The notes beneath the pieces were generated by a model, which was not told the DNA's origin, searched no databases, and saw only the letters and a list, made by a program, of their open reading frames with translations. Shown here one piece after another: positions 23,170-35,137 of a stretch of 64,000 bases of DNA (position 1 is its first letter; each line of letters begins with the position of its first letter). A program made the translations under genes and the position numbers. The stretch is from NCBI GenBank assembly GCA_020740775.1, contig JAHEWK010000009.1, positions 1,116,001 to 1,180,000 on the forward strand, given 5' to 3'. This DNA comes from Ilyonectria destructans (Eukaryota > Ascomycota > Sordariomycetes > Hypocreales > Nectriaceae).

Positions 23170-24994
23170 TCAGTTCATACTCAGACTTCCAAGCTTCGTG
23201 TGGTCCAATATTGCTTCCAGCTCCATAATAACCCCATTGTACACCTCCTGCCGGAAATCATCTTCATCCAGACCTTTCACTTCCGTGCATCCTATACAGC
23301 GCTCGACAACTGCCTTGTACGTGGGGTTGATCAACGCTACTCTGCGTTCTAGTAATTTGTGTGCCGCTATCGAATCGCGGATAATCCCAAGGTCGTCGCC
23401 TTCGAAAGCCTTGTCGTCTGGGTCGCGCAGCTGGTCAATTGTGGAACCTAGGATGATCTCTAACAGCAAGATCCCGAGTGCAAACAGAGTTGGGTTACTC
23501 ATTAATGCGGATTTAGCTCCTGGTGCAGAGGGACCGGTTGACAGAGACCCAGTTGAACCCTTCGGAAGACTCTTTAGCAGGAAGGGCTGCTCGTACGGCG
23601 GATTCACACCCCGTCTAAAGAAGTGGACGTTGTTGCGTGTCAGAACCTCCGGGAGCCACGGCGTCTTGCTCAACTGAAGTACACTAGACGCGATGGCGAG
23701 TGCAAGTCGAACCCTTTCTGCCAGCGAAGTCAACGGTTGCAGTCCCTTTTTCCCCTCCAAAACATCATTCAACGTGATGATAGACCAGTCATCACTGTTA
23801 GCCGTCGTCCCAAGCGGGTACACCTGAAATTGCCGATTGGTACATCCTTTGTCGATCAAGTGCCCGTAGCAGACCGGGCGTGCTTGGCGACTATTTTTCA
23901 GTGTCAGGCAAAGGTCGAGAGGCGGTCCCATCAGTTCGTTAGCGCCATGAGGAGGAGTTTTGATGAAGGCAATATCTGTGGCCGATCGAGTGAGAACAGT
24001 CAATGCGCTTTTAACATCAGGAGGAGGTTTTGCAGAGCTGATGAATGATAGTTTCTGGTTGATTGAGAAGGAGACACCTTTTATCTTCTTTGTCTTGGTT
24101 GCAACGGCGTTTGGCTTGGATGGCGCCCCAGTCGAGGGAAGCGCTGACCGAATATTCACTTCATCCCAGAACCGCTTGTTTCCTGGACCATCGGTTACTT
24201 CGAATGAAATGGCGATTTTAAATTGTGCATCGCGTAGGATCTTTTCGTCTTCACCTTCGTGTCCAATATCGATGAACCGTGTGGCTAGTTCAAGACTGAC
24301 ATCGTGCGTGTCGGTGCACAGGATGCTAGAGCAAAGAGCTCGATAGATGCTCGTAGAAAGGTCCCGCAAAACTGTGAAGAGTTTGCCTCGAGATTGCTTC
24401 CGTCGGCTGGGTTCAAGAGTAACGCTTAGACGTGCTAGCCCCTCGAGGTTGCTTATTCCTCTCGAGATGGTGTCGAGCGCGTCCTGGTAATCCTTTCTGT
24501 TCAAACGGTGCAGCAACTTCTTGAATTCGCGCGTCATTTTTCCTCGATTGACCCATTCGACCTATGCTATGTCAGTCAACAACTCTGATGATGTTGGTAA
24601 GTTCACTCACCTTTCCATCGTGAGTAACGTGCACTCTAAGGCGTTGCATCACACTATCAAGCGCTTCTCCCACTTCCTGGACTGTGTCTTCGAACGGTTC
24701 ATACGAGCCCCACAGCCTCCGTCGAATCTTCTCGTTGGTCTCCTTGGCTTGCCACAATGGCCCGAAAGGGTCTTGTAGCATTGGCTCAATATCTCGCTGT
24801 GGAACTACATCGCTGATAAGCTGGTCGCAGACATTGTACAGCTTTGCGCGTTCTGTAGTCAATTGTCGGTTGAGGCTCTTTAGCTCCGAGGGGGCTTTTC
24901 CCCAGTCGCGCATGAGGCTGCAGTAGGCTTCCAGGGCCGAAACGAGGAGGGGAATTGTCCCTAAAACGATACCAGCAACTTCAAAACCAGACAT
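23170..24994 (-). CDS. HeLo-like / DUF7580-type fungal protein
   Basis: Two minus-strand exons (24994-24611, 24561-23170, intron 49 nt) encode 591 residues. The N-terminus (MSGFEVAGIVLGTIPLLVSA) is the glycine- and hydrophobic-rich first helix shared by HeLo-like and prion-inhibition domains, followed by a helical bundle to about residue 220. The C-terminal half has the kinase-remnant-like layout of DUF7580 proteins: RVRLALAIASSVLQL, a WL segment, FLLKSLP, and a late FALGILLLEIILG helix resembling the F-helix of protein kinases, but without catalytic HRD or DFG motifs. In HeLo/HeLo-like proteins (for example HET-S) the first helix can act in membranes; whether this one does is unknown. It is divergent to the C2H2-ULD gene with 373 bases between starts. 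Confidence 0.75.
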
Positions 24995-25367
24995 GTCGAG
25001 ATATCTTTTTGCCTTTGACGGGCTGCGTTTTGAATCGTGACAAGAATATGTTGCAGCCGTTATTTACTTTGGGGGATGAAGTCTTACGACTTGTATCGTG
25101 GAACCCTGTAGCCCAATCACTGACTCGCACGCGTGCTTACCCCGCACGCAGCTGACAGTACGTGTGAGGCTGAGCATATTCTCTCATCAAATTGGCATTG
25201 TGCCTGGTCTAATGATTTTGATCACACTTCATTCTGATCCAGAATACAACCTTTTTACACCAACACAACAACCAGTTGGCCGGTTATCGCGAAACAAGCA
25301 CACTCGCCCTAAAGGTGGCGTTGATCTCCTTATAAGCGCTTTCCTACGTGTTGGATTCGACCTCAAC
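24995..25367. promoter_or_regulatory. Divergent promoter of HeLo-like and C2H2-ULD genes
   Basis: The 373 bases between two divergent start codons must contain both promoters. A TATA-like cttataagcgc lies about 35 bases before the plus-strand ATG. No repeated half-site pattern was recognised. Confidence 0.35.
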
Positions 25368-28300
25368 ATGAATCGCAACCAGGAGCTGGGGGCTATTGCC
25401 TCCAATGTTCAGGCCGTCCTGCGCTCTTTTCATGACTTAGCACACCCTGTTGCTAGTGATGCTGCATCTCCCAGTATAAATCCGTTGCTGACCAAATTCG
25501 AAGACGAGATGACGCGCTTCAAGATGTGGGCTGGTAACCTAGGAGCCCACCAGGCCGGCCGAGCCTCACTCGATCATCGATTGAGAGAGGCTCCTCATCT
25601 ACAGGAACCGGTCATTTATCTTCTCAAGGATTTATCCGAATCTTTACAAGATGCAGTGGCGATGGCAGTCCATGAGCAGCCCTCGTGGCACAAAGCTCCG
25701 CACCCCAACGCTGATGAGGACAATACTGAAGCTCTCGATGACAGCAGTGACTCCGGGTTTACAGATTCTGACGAAGAAGAGATTTCACCTGAAGCGCGTC
25801 TGTCAACGATTTATACTGACGTTGGAGAGGCTATCGACTGCCTCCTACGTCTGTCCGTCGCCATCGCAAATCCTGCACCTCATGAGAGAGTTCGCAAGCT
25901 CGGGACCGGCCCCTCCGAGGATGTTTCATTCTATGAAACACACGACATCAGCTATGTTCGAGACAAGTTCCCCAAGATGAGCGATGAGCTAGCCAGTATC
26001 CTGGGCAAGTCAATTACGCGTCGTCGGCAGTTCTTCAAATACCGCGAAGCCCACCATACTAGACTGGCAGAGGGTTTAGAAGTGGTGGCTCTCAATACGG
26101 AAGTGGACACAAGCCGCACTGAAATAGTTTCCAAAACTGTTGCCTCATCCCTGCCTGATCACTTGAAAAAGTTGACAAACGTCGATCTCAGAAGTGATGT
26201 GATTGACGAAGACGGTCGATCCGAAATGGGAATGTCACAAACATCCTACGCTACCTCTGCGGGTTTTCTAGCAGAAGACGTGGATGGGCAGATGCAAGAG
26301 CCACCTCCACCATTGAAAGTACCGCCTTTACCGGCGGCTGCGGAACGCGGGAGCTTCGAGTGTCCGTTTTGCTATAGAATGGTTTCCGCCAGCAGCTCGG
26401 GGGCGTGGAAGTAAGTTCATTTTACTTATTTTCAGCTGAGATTTGGGCACGCGTAAGTCTTTACGGCGAGTCAACTCAGCATCTCATCAACTAAAACACA
26501 TCAAATCAAATCATCTAGATGGTCAGTCTCTCCATTCTCTAACATTATCTTACAGACGCCATGTCTTCGGAGATCTTCGCCCCTACACATGCCTTTTCTC
26601 GGGCTGTATGGAATCCAATACGGACTTCGATCGCCGTCACAGATGGCAGTTGCATGTCTCACAGTACCACTGGCGATCTTGGTTTTGTCCCTTCAAGTGC
26701 GAAGGAACATTTCCATCCAAGATTGAACTTGCGCGTCATATTGGTCACCAGCACATGCCAAACGCCCCGGAGGATCAGTTAAATGCTGCCACAGCCCTTG
26801 GGGAGAAATCAGCTTCGAATGAGACTATCAATAATTGCCCTTTGTGTGCCCACGCTGTGGTGGGGTTGAAGCCATATGTCAAGCACGTTGGCCGTCACCT
26901 GGAACAGTTGGCGCTACATGCTCTCCCAAGCCTTGACGATGAAAATTCCGACGATGGCGGTGACAGTGACGAGCAAAACAGTGCAGCGTCTGAAGCAAAT
27001 TTCAGTGACGGCAATAGCTCGTATGCTCCTTCGACATCTCCATCCCTACGCCGCCGGCTTGACGAACCGGAAGCTGTTTTTGCAGAAATTGCGCTGAAGA
27101 GAGATGATGAAGTCGTTCCAGAAACAGGACGGTTCGGAAGAGAATTTGGCACAAACGATAGCCCGGGGGGTGCATGGGAGGAGGCTCAGCATGAGCACAC
27201 CACCGAGGGAGAGCAAGATGCCGCCGAGGCTGATGGGGTGACTGCGCAAGCTACCACGATACGCGGTGTTGAAAGTGAGGAGTTTGAGCTCGAATATTTG
27301 AAGAGAAAGAAAGCCACGAACGGAAGTCTTGGCAAGGAAGATATCGCAAGAGTTAGCCTCCTGTCAAATCTTGTCGCGCTGCACAGACTCGCTGTTAACG
27401 CACCTGAAGAGGCCGAAGTCGACAACTTTTCTGCCCAGCATTCGTCAACCCTCGACCCCCAGCAAACTGTTTCAGACGACATGATTTCTCCTATGATTAG
27501 CATGCAAACAGGAATGCATAGACTGTCACCCGAGGATAAGAGGAAAGTCGCGGAGCTGGCCGTGAGGATGATGAGCAACGCCTCAGAACGGACAAAAGCC
27601 AAGCACAGGGCCCAACTACATCAGATACTTCCACAACACCAGCGGGAGGAATTGCAGGCCCAAGGCAAGGACCTTGCTTTGTGGTTTTACGTATGCCAAT
27701 CTCTCCAAGTTCTTGAGACGAACACCGTTCAGTCTGAATTTGAGAGTATCAGCCCGTCAGAGGCGCCATCAATGCAGCAAGAACAACAACAGCATAGCCA
27801 TACGGGAATTTTCGTCTCGGGGAGAGAACCTCCCGTTCCCGGACAGAGTGGACAAGACATTCCGATACAAGTTTTTGCGGAGGACAACGAGCTTGAGCCC
27901 AATATCACGCCGAAGGACAGTCACGATGGACAGACGCCACTAGTATATGCCGCCAAGAATCGGCACGACTCATTGGAAAAGAACGAAGAAGATTATCCCC
28001 AGCTGCCGGGGTTCTTCGCGAAAACAGAGGTCACCGCAGACCGTGTTGAGCCGGGTCCACCCGACGGGATTATGTTAGACAGTTCTGAGCATCCCCTGAG
28101 CGTTGGTCGAACCTTTAAGGAACTTGAGGCGAGAAAGGTTGCGGAAGAAGATATGAGGGCTCGGGCTAAGATGAAAACTGAGGCGGAGGTTGAGGCGGAG
28201 GTTGAGGCGGAGGTTGAGGCCTGGGCCAAATTTGAAGAACAAATGAAGGTTTTGAAAGAGATGCAGGCTCGAGTTAGGATACGAACTGTGGCGGAAGCGG

Positions 28301-28912
28301 AGGCCCGCGCCAAATTTGAAGAAGAAATGAGGAAGGAGGAAGATGCAGAGCAGGAGTACGAACGCCGACTAGAGGACGACCTGCGACGATCCGGACTCGA
28401 TGATTTGGCCATCGCTGCTATTCTCACTAAGGAAAGGGCGCAGAACCGCCAGAGCAAGGAGAGAATATTGGCGGGTGGCGTGATACCCGTGGTGGAGGTT
28501 CCGCCGGATATACTACAGAAAGGAACTGAGCATGAAACAGAGGCAAATCCCGACGGGTCAAAAAAGGAGGATGAACGACTCCCGATCAAGTTCACAGATG
28601 CAGTGGGTCGGAAGTTCAGCTTCCCTTTCCACCTGTGTCAAACCTGGCAGGTACGTCTAGAATGAGATCCGGCAGTCGTGGTTGATTACTGACTTTAGAT
28701 TTGCCGTGCAGGGGATGGAGGCTCTCATCAAGCAGGCTTTCCTCCATGTGGATGTAGTTGGTCCACATGTTGAAGAAGGCCATTACGACATCGTTGGGCC
28801 AAATGACGAAATTATCCTACCAAGTGTCTGGGAGAAGGTCATCGAGCCTGGCTGGTCTCTGACGATGGTGATGTGGCCAATTGCTTCTCCCGAGGGAAAG
28901 GACAAAACGTAG
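25368..28912 (+). CDS. C2H2-like zinc-finger, coiled-coil, ubiquitin-like-domain protein
   Basis: Three exons (25368-26410, 26556-28650, 28712-28912; introns 145 and 61 nt) encode 1112 residues. The first ~330 residues are helical, followed by Cys/His-rich fingers (FECPFCYRMV, RPYTCLFSGC, WFCPFKCEGTF, NCPLCAHAV with HVGRH). A long acidic and low-complexity stretch follows, then a charged coiled coil holding a 12-bp repeat (EVEA units at about 28190). The C-terminus is a ubiquitin-like domain (GRKFSFPFHLC to the TMVMWPI end) of the type fused to many fungal signalling proteins (ULD-type by recollection). The second junction, after TWQ, continues into GMEALIKQAF as in that domain. Function is unknown; nuclear or scaffold roles are guesses. 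A short DGQTPLVYAAKNRHD segment resembles half an ankyrin repeat. The ATG was chosen from the conserved MNRNQELGAIA start. Confidence 0.8.
28187..28228 (+). repeat. 12-bp coding tandem repeat (EVEA units)
   Basis: Three to four copies of gaggttgaggcg in frame within the coiled-coil region encode EVEA repeats. The copies are nearly identical, so copy number may vary between strains. Confidence 0.75.
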
Positions 28913-29089
28913 GTCATTGTCGTTTTCGCACATGAGAAAGAAACCGATACGGAACCTAGAAAACCCATATCGATATCTGCACCCGAGCCCTCAGACACGA
29001 TGTAGGAATTATAACGAACACATCAACTGGCCCCCTTGCCACCCGAACACCACCTCAAGAAACCGTTTGCTTGTACCCACTTTTCTTTT

Positions 29090-31680
29090 TTATACCTTCC
29101 TCTGATAGATAAACCAACTTGCTCCTGTCATCATGCATCGATTAGAACGCCCTATGTAAACCTTCTGTTCGATTTCTGTAATGCTGGCTTGCTTCTTTCC
29201 TCGATCCACGATTCGATTCCCTACGTCATGTATCAGTAATTTCAGGGACGAATAGCATTCAAAGGTAGCACAAACCGGATTAAACTTGAAGACGAGCCAT
29301 CCCACAATCGTGAGTGTCATAACTGTTCCTCCAACGAGGATATACCAACGCCAATCAGGATTATCTTTCAACAAGTCCACATTCATGCCAAACAGACTCT
29401 GGATGTAAACCAAACTGATTAGTTGTGCGCCAGAAACAGAAACGGGAATGGAACTCAAAAGCCTCACCGAAGCGAACATGGCGGGGAGAAAGATGAACTA
29501 CACTTATTAGCTTCAGAAGCTTGAAAAATGCATATTTAGTCTTACGGTAATCCAACTCAGCCGTTTCATACTCGTGGCAATGCTCGTTGACTTGTGTGCC
29601 TCGGTGATCGATACCCATGCAAATTCCTAGGCATATCAGCGCTGGAAGTCTGAAGCTCGTGTTAAATAATTACAAATTGTAAAAGGTCTCTGACGGTTTC
29701 ATCAAGCGTGTCTAAACGAGGGTTAATCTGTTGTTCCAGCTGGTTGATGGCCTCCAGTATTGGTTCCAGGCCATCACCATTCTGGTATTTTTGACAATAG
29801 CTCGTTGCAAACTTCTTAGCTTCCTGTATATTACCTCGCAGGCGACGCCGAAGGAACGTCCACATCTGAGCATCCTTGGCAAGTCGGTACACAAGTTCAG
29901 AGCTATTGCCTTGTTCGCGCAGTTGATCGAGGCGCTGCAATATAAGACGCTAACTTAGCAAGTTCATTCAAAGGAATCGCTGGCGGAATTGCTTTAAACA
30001 GAGGGTAGTCAAAAGGTACTCACGCAGTCAGACAGATGTTCATCAGCTGAACTACACAGCTCTAGCCATGTTTTCTCGAGCTCAGATATGAACTGCGTGA
30101 AAAGATCGGCACCGTCATTGGGGATTGCACTACCCTGTAGCAAGCTGAAATGATCCACAGATTTCCATACGGCGTCGCGACCCTGCACGACGGTCCACAT
30201 TACCCTGCTGTTATGCAAAGCAGGAATATTAAATTCCTTTCCCTGCGTATGCTGTCCTCTGAACAGGATTGATGCATAACAGGTCATCTGTTGAGATGAT
30301 GATCCCCTAGATTCACTTGGATATATCTCAATGTGGAACGTGTATGGGGAGGGGCTAGTAAAATGCTGCCGGTGAAAGCGAACTGAGTCGCCTATCAACG
30401 CCTGTGCAGCTTTTGTCCAAGTAGATTCATCCCTGAACAAACTAGGGAAGGTTAGAAAGACTCGGACTCATCACAAGCAGCTAAGTTACTTACAAAACAT
30501 GCCTTTCTGGGTACGTGCCAGTTAATGCGTGTGGCCTCCGGTCCTCGATTTCGTTGGCTGTAATGGGGCGTATATGCTTCCTCCCTTCTCTTTGCTCTAC
30601 TAGACATACGATGCCTGAGTCCCGATATACACGAAACCATTCACTCGCTCTAACATGGCTAGTGGCTGCCGATTGCTCAAGAAGCAAATCAACGAGCTCT
30701 TGATGTCCATGGCGAATTGCTAGGTCCAGCGCCGTCCTGTCTTCGGCATCCTTGTTTTCAATTGGTGAACCAGGGAGAAGACTCTTCGCCATGTCTGTAC
30801 GATTCGATGTAATGGCAATTTGCAACATGGTTCTTTTTTCGGAATCCAGGAAAGCTAGACCATAACCAGCCTGGATAATCATGTTCACGACTGCACGATC
30901 TCCTTCTCGGACCAGACTATGCAACGCCTTGCTATAGCAGACCACAAGCTCCTTGAAGGTATCGAAATGGCCCTTTTCTGCTGCCCAAGAAATTGGCGCC
31001 CAACCGTAGTGGTCTTGACAAGTTATGCTGGTGTTCTGCTTGTCGTCACCGAATTTGTTGGCGAATACACGCACCGTATCCGTATGTCCATGTTCCGCAG
31101 CCCAGGATAAAGGCACCCGTCCATCTTTATCTTGGCCGTCCGTGATGATACCCTCCCTGTGTATCAGGAGTTCCACGATTCTGGTGTGACCTTTCTCAGA
31201 AGCCCATGACAGTGGAGATCGACCATCGTTGTCCAGTATATTTACTTGGATATCGTGACCTGCGAGTAAGACACTCGAGACAACATAATCCCCCAAGCCT
31301 GCAGCCCATGATAAGGGCGTTCGGCCATTGCTGTCCCTCGAGTTAATATCAACATCATCTCTGGTGAGCAGACACTTCGCAACTCTCCGACGGATTTTTG
31401 GAAGGTCCCTCCGACCCCGTCCTTCGTCTCTAGATTTTGCCAACCACGATAGCGGTGTGCGGCCGCTATTATCCGGGCAGTCTGCTTTGATGGCTATTCC
31501 CTTTGTGAGGATAAATTCAACCATCTCGTAGCCTCCTTCTGAAGCAGCCCATGACAAAGGTGTCCGACCATCCTCGTCTCTATGATTGAAATCGATATCA
31601 GTGTCGTTGAGCAGACTTTTGACAATAGGTTTCTTCCCCAGCTTGATATGGGAGTAGATAGCGTCGATTTTCGGTTCCAT
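29090..31680 (-). CDS. Ankyrin-repeat / CorA-like divalent-cation channel fusion
   Basis: Six minus-strand exons (31680-30494, 30441-30024, 29934-29674, 29626-29546, 29497-29468, 29398-29090) encode 761 residues. Residues 1-~340 are about nine ankyrin repeats (DGRTPLSWAA copies). A middle alpha/beta region with FRDESTWTKAAQALIGD follows. The C-terminus is the CorA/ZntB signature: a long helix ending VRDLLQFEFAWVS, then KRLSWITFIFLPAMFAS as the first membrane helix, GMN (SLFGMNV), the second membrane helix (WYILVGGTVMTLTIVGWLVF), and a ~50-residue tail. Exon 5 has only 30 nt, and the GMN motif starts directly after its splice junction. The CorA family forms pentameric Mg2+/metal channels. Soluble repeats in front of a channel suggest a gated or signalling channel; plasma-membrane location is inferred. 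Confidence 0.85.
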
Positions 31681-32100
31681 GTCGTCCTCTACTCGCTTCT
31701 ATGGCTGATTTCTGTGCAACTCACACGTGCTCAATATCACTCATTGGAGACGGTAGCGATCGTCTTTTTCAGTGGGCAAAGGTGCAGGCCGTTCAAAAAG
31801 AGACACAAAGATGCCTGGTAAATGATTCACCAGTGCGTGGTGGCGGCGTGCAATGAATGAAGGTGTTTGGAATCGGAGAACTCGGCCTGTTTCGTTGGCA
31901 TCGTACGATTGGCGTAAGGCATTTTTATCCGATTGCTGCCTGAATTTCCCCGCATTGGGTGGCAGCTTAGTAGATGCATAGGGTTAAGTTGAAAGACACA
32001 AGCAAACTGCTAATATCGGTGCACGTTCAAGTCATCATCATGGAAATATTCAATTCGATGGCTTTGTGTTAGTTATTGTTTCCACGCTGCTACAGTATTC
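31681..32100. other. Intergenic
   Basis: About 420 bases upstream of the ankyrin-CorA gene (minus strand) and downstream of the MFS gene. Nothing was recognised. Confidence 0.4.
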
Positions 32101-33769
32101 TTAGTGGAGTGAAGGCGTTTCCTTCTTGCCATCCGCATTCTTTTGCTCCTCCTTCTCCTGCTCCACCGACGCCACAGATATGCGGTCAGCACCTTCCGCA
32201 GCCTGGTCAAGAACAGCGCGGAAAGCGATGCGCCGCGGCAACAAGATTCGTACGTCAATATAGCGTAGAGTACAGGTCATGGCAATCACGAGGACCAGCA
32301 AAGCAAGGCCAGTCTGCCAGCCGTAGCTATAGTAGGGCGCTTCCGATGCGGGCCAGACCAAGACCTGTGACCAAGCGGAAATGGCGTAGTATAGGGCGAC
32401 GGAAATACCAACGATTAGGGATCGCGCCTCGGGGTCCTGCGGGATCAGGTCGGAAAGCCACGAGAAGATCAAAGGAGCCGTGCCTAGGCAGGTAAAAGCA
32501 ATAAAGTAAGCTGCGTAGGCTGCCGTGAGGCCAACGGAGGCGGGATGCGATGTCCAGATGCTCATGATGATGCATGTGATGATTCCAATGACAGCTTGAG
32601 CAACGATTAGGGTCCATCGACTCTCAATAACATCGGAAAGCAGAGCCCAGATCCAAACGAAAGCTACGTTAATTGCATACGATCCGATCGGGATTGCGTT
32701 GATTTGCGACACAGTCCATCTTGCAGTTCCGTCGGCATTCTTGAGTGATTTGAGGAAGAGGGAGAAGTAGACGTTTCCGTAGGTGCCGAGAACAGTAGCG
32801 ACATAGAGAATAGCGATGAAGTAGACGACCCAGCTGGAGAATGTACGCTTGACTCCAGCCCAGGTCATCTTTTTCGGCTCGGCACGGCCGTTGCGAGCAA
32901 GTCGCTCCATAGCCAGCTCGGCATCGACTTTTTTGAACCAAAATGCACGCGGATTCGGGTTATTGGGAAGATCAGGCATCATGAAGATACCTGCAACACC
33001 CCAGACAACCGTCATGATAGCGTTGACGATGAATAACCAGCGCCAGCCGGCCATTCCATTGTGTCCGTCGAGGGTTTCTGTGATCGCAGCCTGTAAAGCG
33101 CCAGACATCATAGATCCGACGGCTTGGCAGGAGTGATAAAATCCCATGCGCTTTGCCAGCTCGGTTGGTGTGTACCAATACACTATAAAATATTAGCCTA
33201 CTAACATGCGAAAAGCAATTGGTTCACATACTGAACAGAGTCATCATTCCAGGCCAGGCGCTGCTTTCGCAGAGACCAAGGAAGACACGAAGAATATACA
33301 CCTGCTTTGCACTTGTGGTCATAGCAATGAGACCAGTAATAACTCCCCAGGTAATCTCGAGACCAGGAAGCCAGAAGCTGGGTCGCACATAGGTCAAGAT
33401 AATCTGTGAGGGAACAAGCATGATGCAGTAGGCAACATTGAAAAATGTTGAGAAACTAATTCGGTTAGTCATAATTCCACATGACGATGTGTGTAACTCA
33501 CTAATTGAGCTCGTTGCCATAGAGCTTCAGGTCTTCCTGCATGCCAGAGACGTAGGCATTATTGATGTTTTGCTGGTCAAGATACTTGATGACTGGATTT
33601 GGTTAACAAAGGCATCTGATTTCTTGACCTAAATGCTCATATTACCTTGAGAAATGCAACCAAAGGTCATGAGGAAAATATCAAGGCGTCGGACCAGGGA
33701 TTTCTCGTCTGGAGAGCGCACATGTCGATGTGCCGGCGCAAGGCGGCTGAAGCAAATGAAGGACACCAT
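32101..33769 (-). CDS. MFS transporter, Dal5/pantothenate (anion:cation symporter) type
   Basis: Four minus-strand exons (33769-33646, 33592-33502, 33455-33232, 33182-32101; introns 53, 46 and 49 nt) encode 506 residues with about 12 hydrophobic segments. Family marks of the fungal allantoate/pantothenate permease group are clear: [15 protein letters not shown] after the first membrane helix, the GNELN segment, [12 protein letters not shown], the loop motif [11 protein letters not shown], and [18 protein letters not shown]. Members import small organic acids, vitamins or ureides with protons at the plasma membrane. The exact substrate cannot be told. The ATG at 33769 gives the expected short cytosolic N-terminus; a further upstream exon is not excluded. 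Confidence 0.88.
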
Positions 33770-34963
33770 TGTAAGACAAGAACCGGGTTGAATCAATGGC
33801 TAATCGAGAAGGAAAGTCTACTCGATATCGGTCCAATCTGTCCTATCATCTACGAGACCAGTCGTGGTGGGTAATATCGACGCGTTCGTTCGCAGATTGT
33901 GAGAAAGTGTGGCTTTACGAACTGCATACCACGCCGTTCGCGGTACCTTTTAAACAAAACGTGACGCGATAGCAGTTGCGTAAAGCGGGCAATAATGCAA
34001 ACAAGAATGGAGTGCTGGACCATGGCTAGGTCCATCTTGATGTAACCCCATAATATTCGCATACGCACAGGCTGCCTTTTACAGATTAGGAGCCGTCCAT
34101 GGGCTGACGAGTTTTCGTTCATCGCCCCACAAGCGGAGAAGGAAGCGGAGAACCCTGTGATGGGGAGAATGTTATCGGCGACATTTAATCCCGCTTTGCT
34201 CGATGTTGAAATGTGAGAGTCTAACTTTCTTGACGACGGTGGTTGAAGCCCTATCTTATCCGCAGCCATGATGGAGGATGCCTAATCATCAGGCCATTGG
34301 CGACGTTTTCCAGGGTTACGGAATCCTTCAAGCACAGCACAATATGCAATTGTCACGCTAGGGTCGTAGAAACGTTACATTCGTGCCCGTAACCGGCTCC
34401 CTATCAGAGTCAAGTCAGATAATGATAAGTAGTGCAGAAACCCGACAAATAATGGTGCGCGCCGCGTGTGGCCCATGATTTGCGGAGGTTGGCCGACAAC
34501 GGAGTGCTCGAATGTTCAAGTCGAATGACCCACTTGATGAGTTACGAGGAGTCACCTAACCCAGGGTGGTCTTGATCCTCAGTTGTCTAGCCAACTTGGA
34601 GCAGGGAGACGGCTGCAGTAGTTCCGATGGGAACTTATGTTAGTTTCTAATCGCTTTGCGACTTATCACGTAATACTTTCCTCAGGAGTCACAAGACCCA
34701 ATTGGAGTTGACGGTTTTGGTCACACTGATTCAAACCTATATATGATTTTGTTGACTATCCCTACAGCATCCAGAACTGAAATCAACGCTTGGTTTTAAT
34801 GAACGCATCGATAGCGGACATTTAAAGAGTTCCTTCCATCGTCCCCACCCAGAAATTACTTCATCGCAACCCCTAGACAAGAAGAATCTCGACCTATGCA
34901 ATTTCTAACCGTGCGTGCTAATATTATACGACGTCAACTGTTGTAGAGCTGATTTTCTTTTTC
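33770..34963. other. Intergenic, no supported gene
   Basis: About 1.2 kb without a convincing gene. The minus-strand frame 33850-34269 is open for 139 codons but shows no family features and no splice partners. Confidence 0.4.
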
Positions 34964-35013
34964 CGAAAATGCTTCGCCGCGCATTATACCGTGGGCATAA
35001 ATTTCAAGAATAA

Positions 35014-35137
35014 TGTTGGTCAGAGTTTGATTTTGGTCAGAGTTTGGTTTTGGTCAAAGTTTGGTTTGGTCAAAGTTTGGTTTTGGCCAAAGTTTGGTTT
35101 TGGTCAAAGTTTGGTTTTGGTCAAAGTTTGGTTTTGG
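35014..35137. repeat. 17-bp minisatellite
   Basis: About seven tandem copies of a ~17-bp unit (TTTGGTTTTGGTCAAAG and close variants) run from about 35014 to 35137; one copy is two bases short and the earliest copies carry g-for-a changes. The array abuts the broken C-terminus of the HET relic and replaces its expected continuation. Confidence 0.85.

Noticed and set aside
23105..23677. Plus-strand ORF of 190 codons
   Set aside because: Antisense shadow of the HeLo-like gene, with serine/arginine-rich content and no start context or domain.
26443..26555. Alternative coding start inside the first intron of the C2H2-ULD gene
   Set aside because: The spliced junction directly joins two conserved zinc-finger segments (AWK to RHVFGD); the intron translation is unlike either.
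27993..28595. Minus-strand ORF of 200 codons
   Set aside because: Antisense to the coiled-coil region of the C2H2-ULD gene. Its serine/alanine richness is what the reverse complement of Glu/Lys/Ala codons gives.
35014..35137. CRISPR-like array
   Set aside because: Units are contiguous 17-mers with no spacers, in a eukaryotic context; this is a minisatellite.
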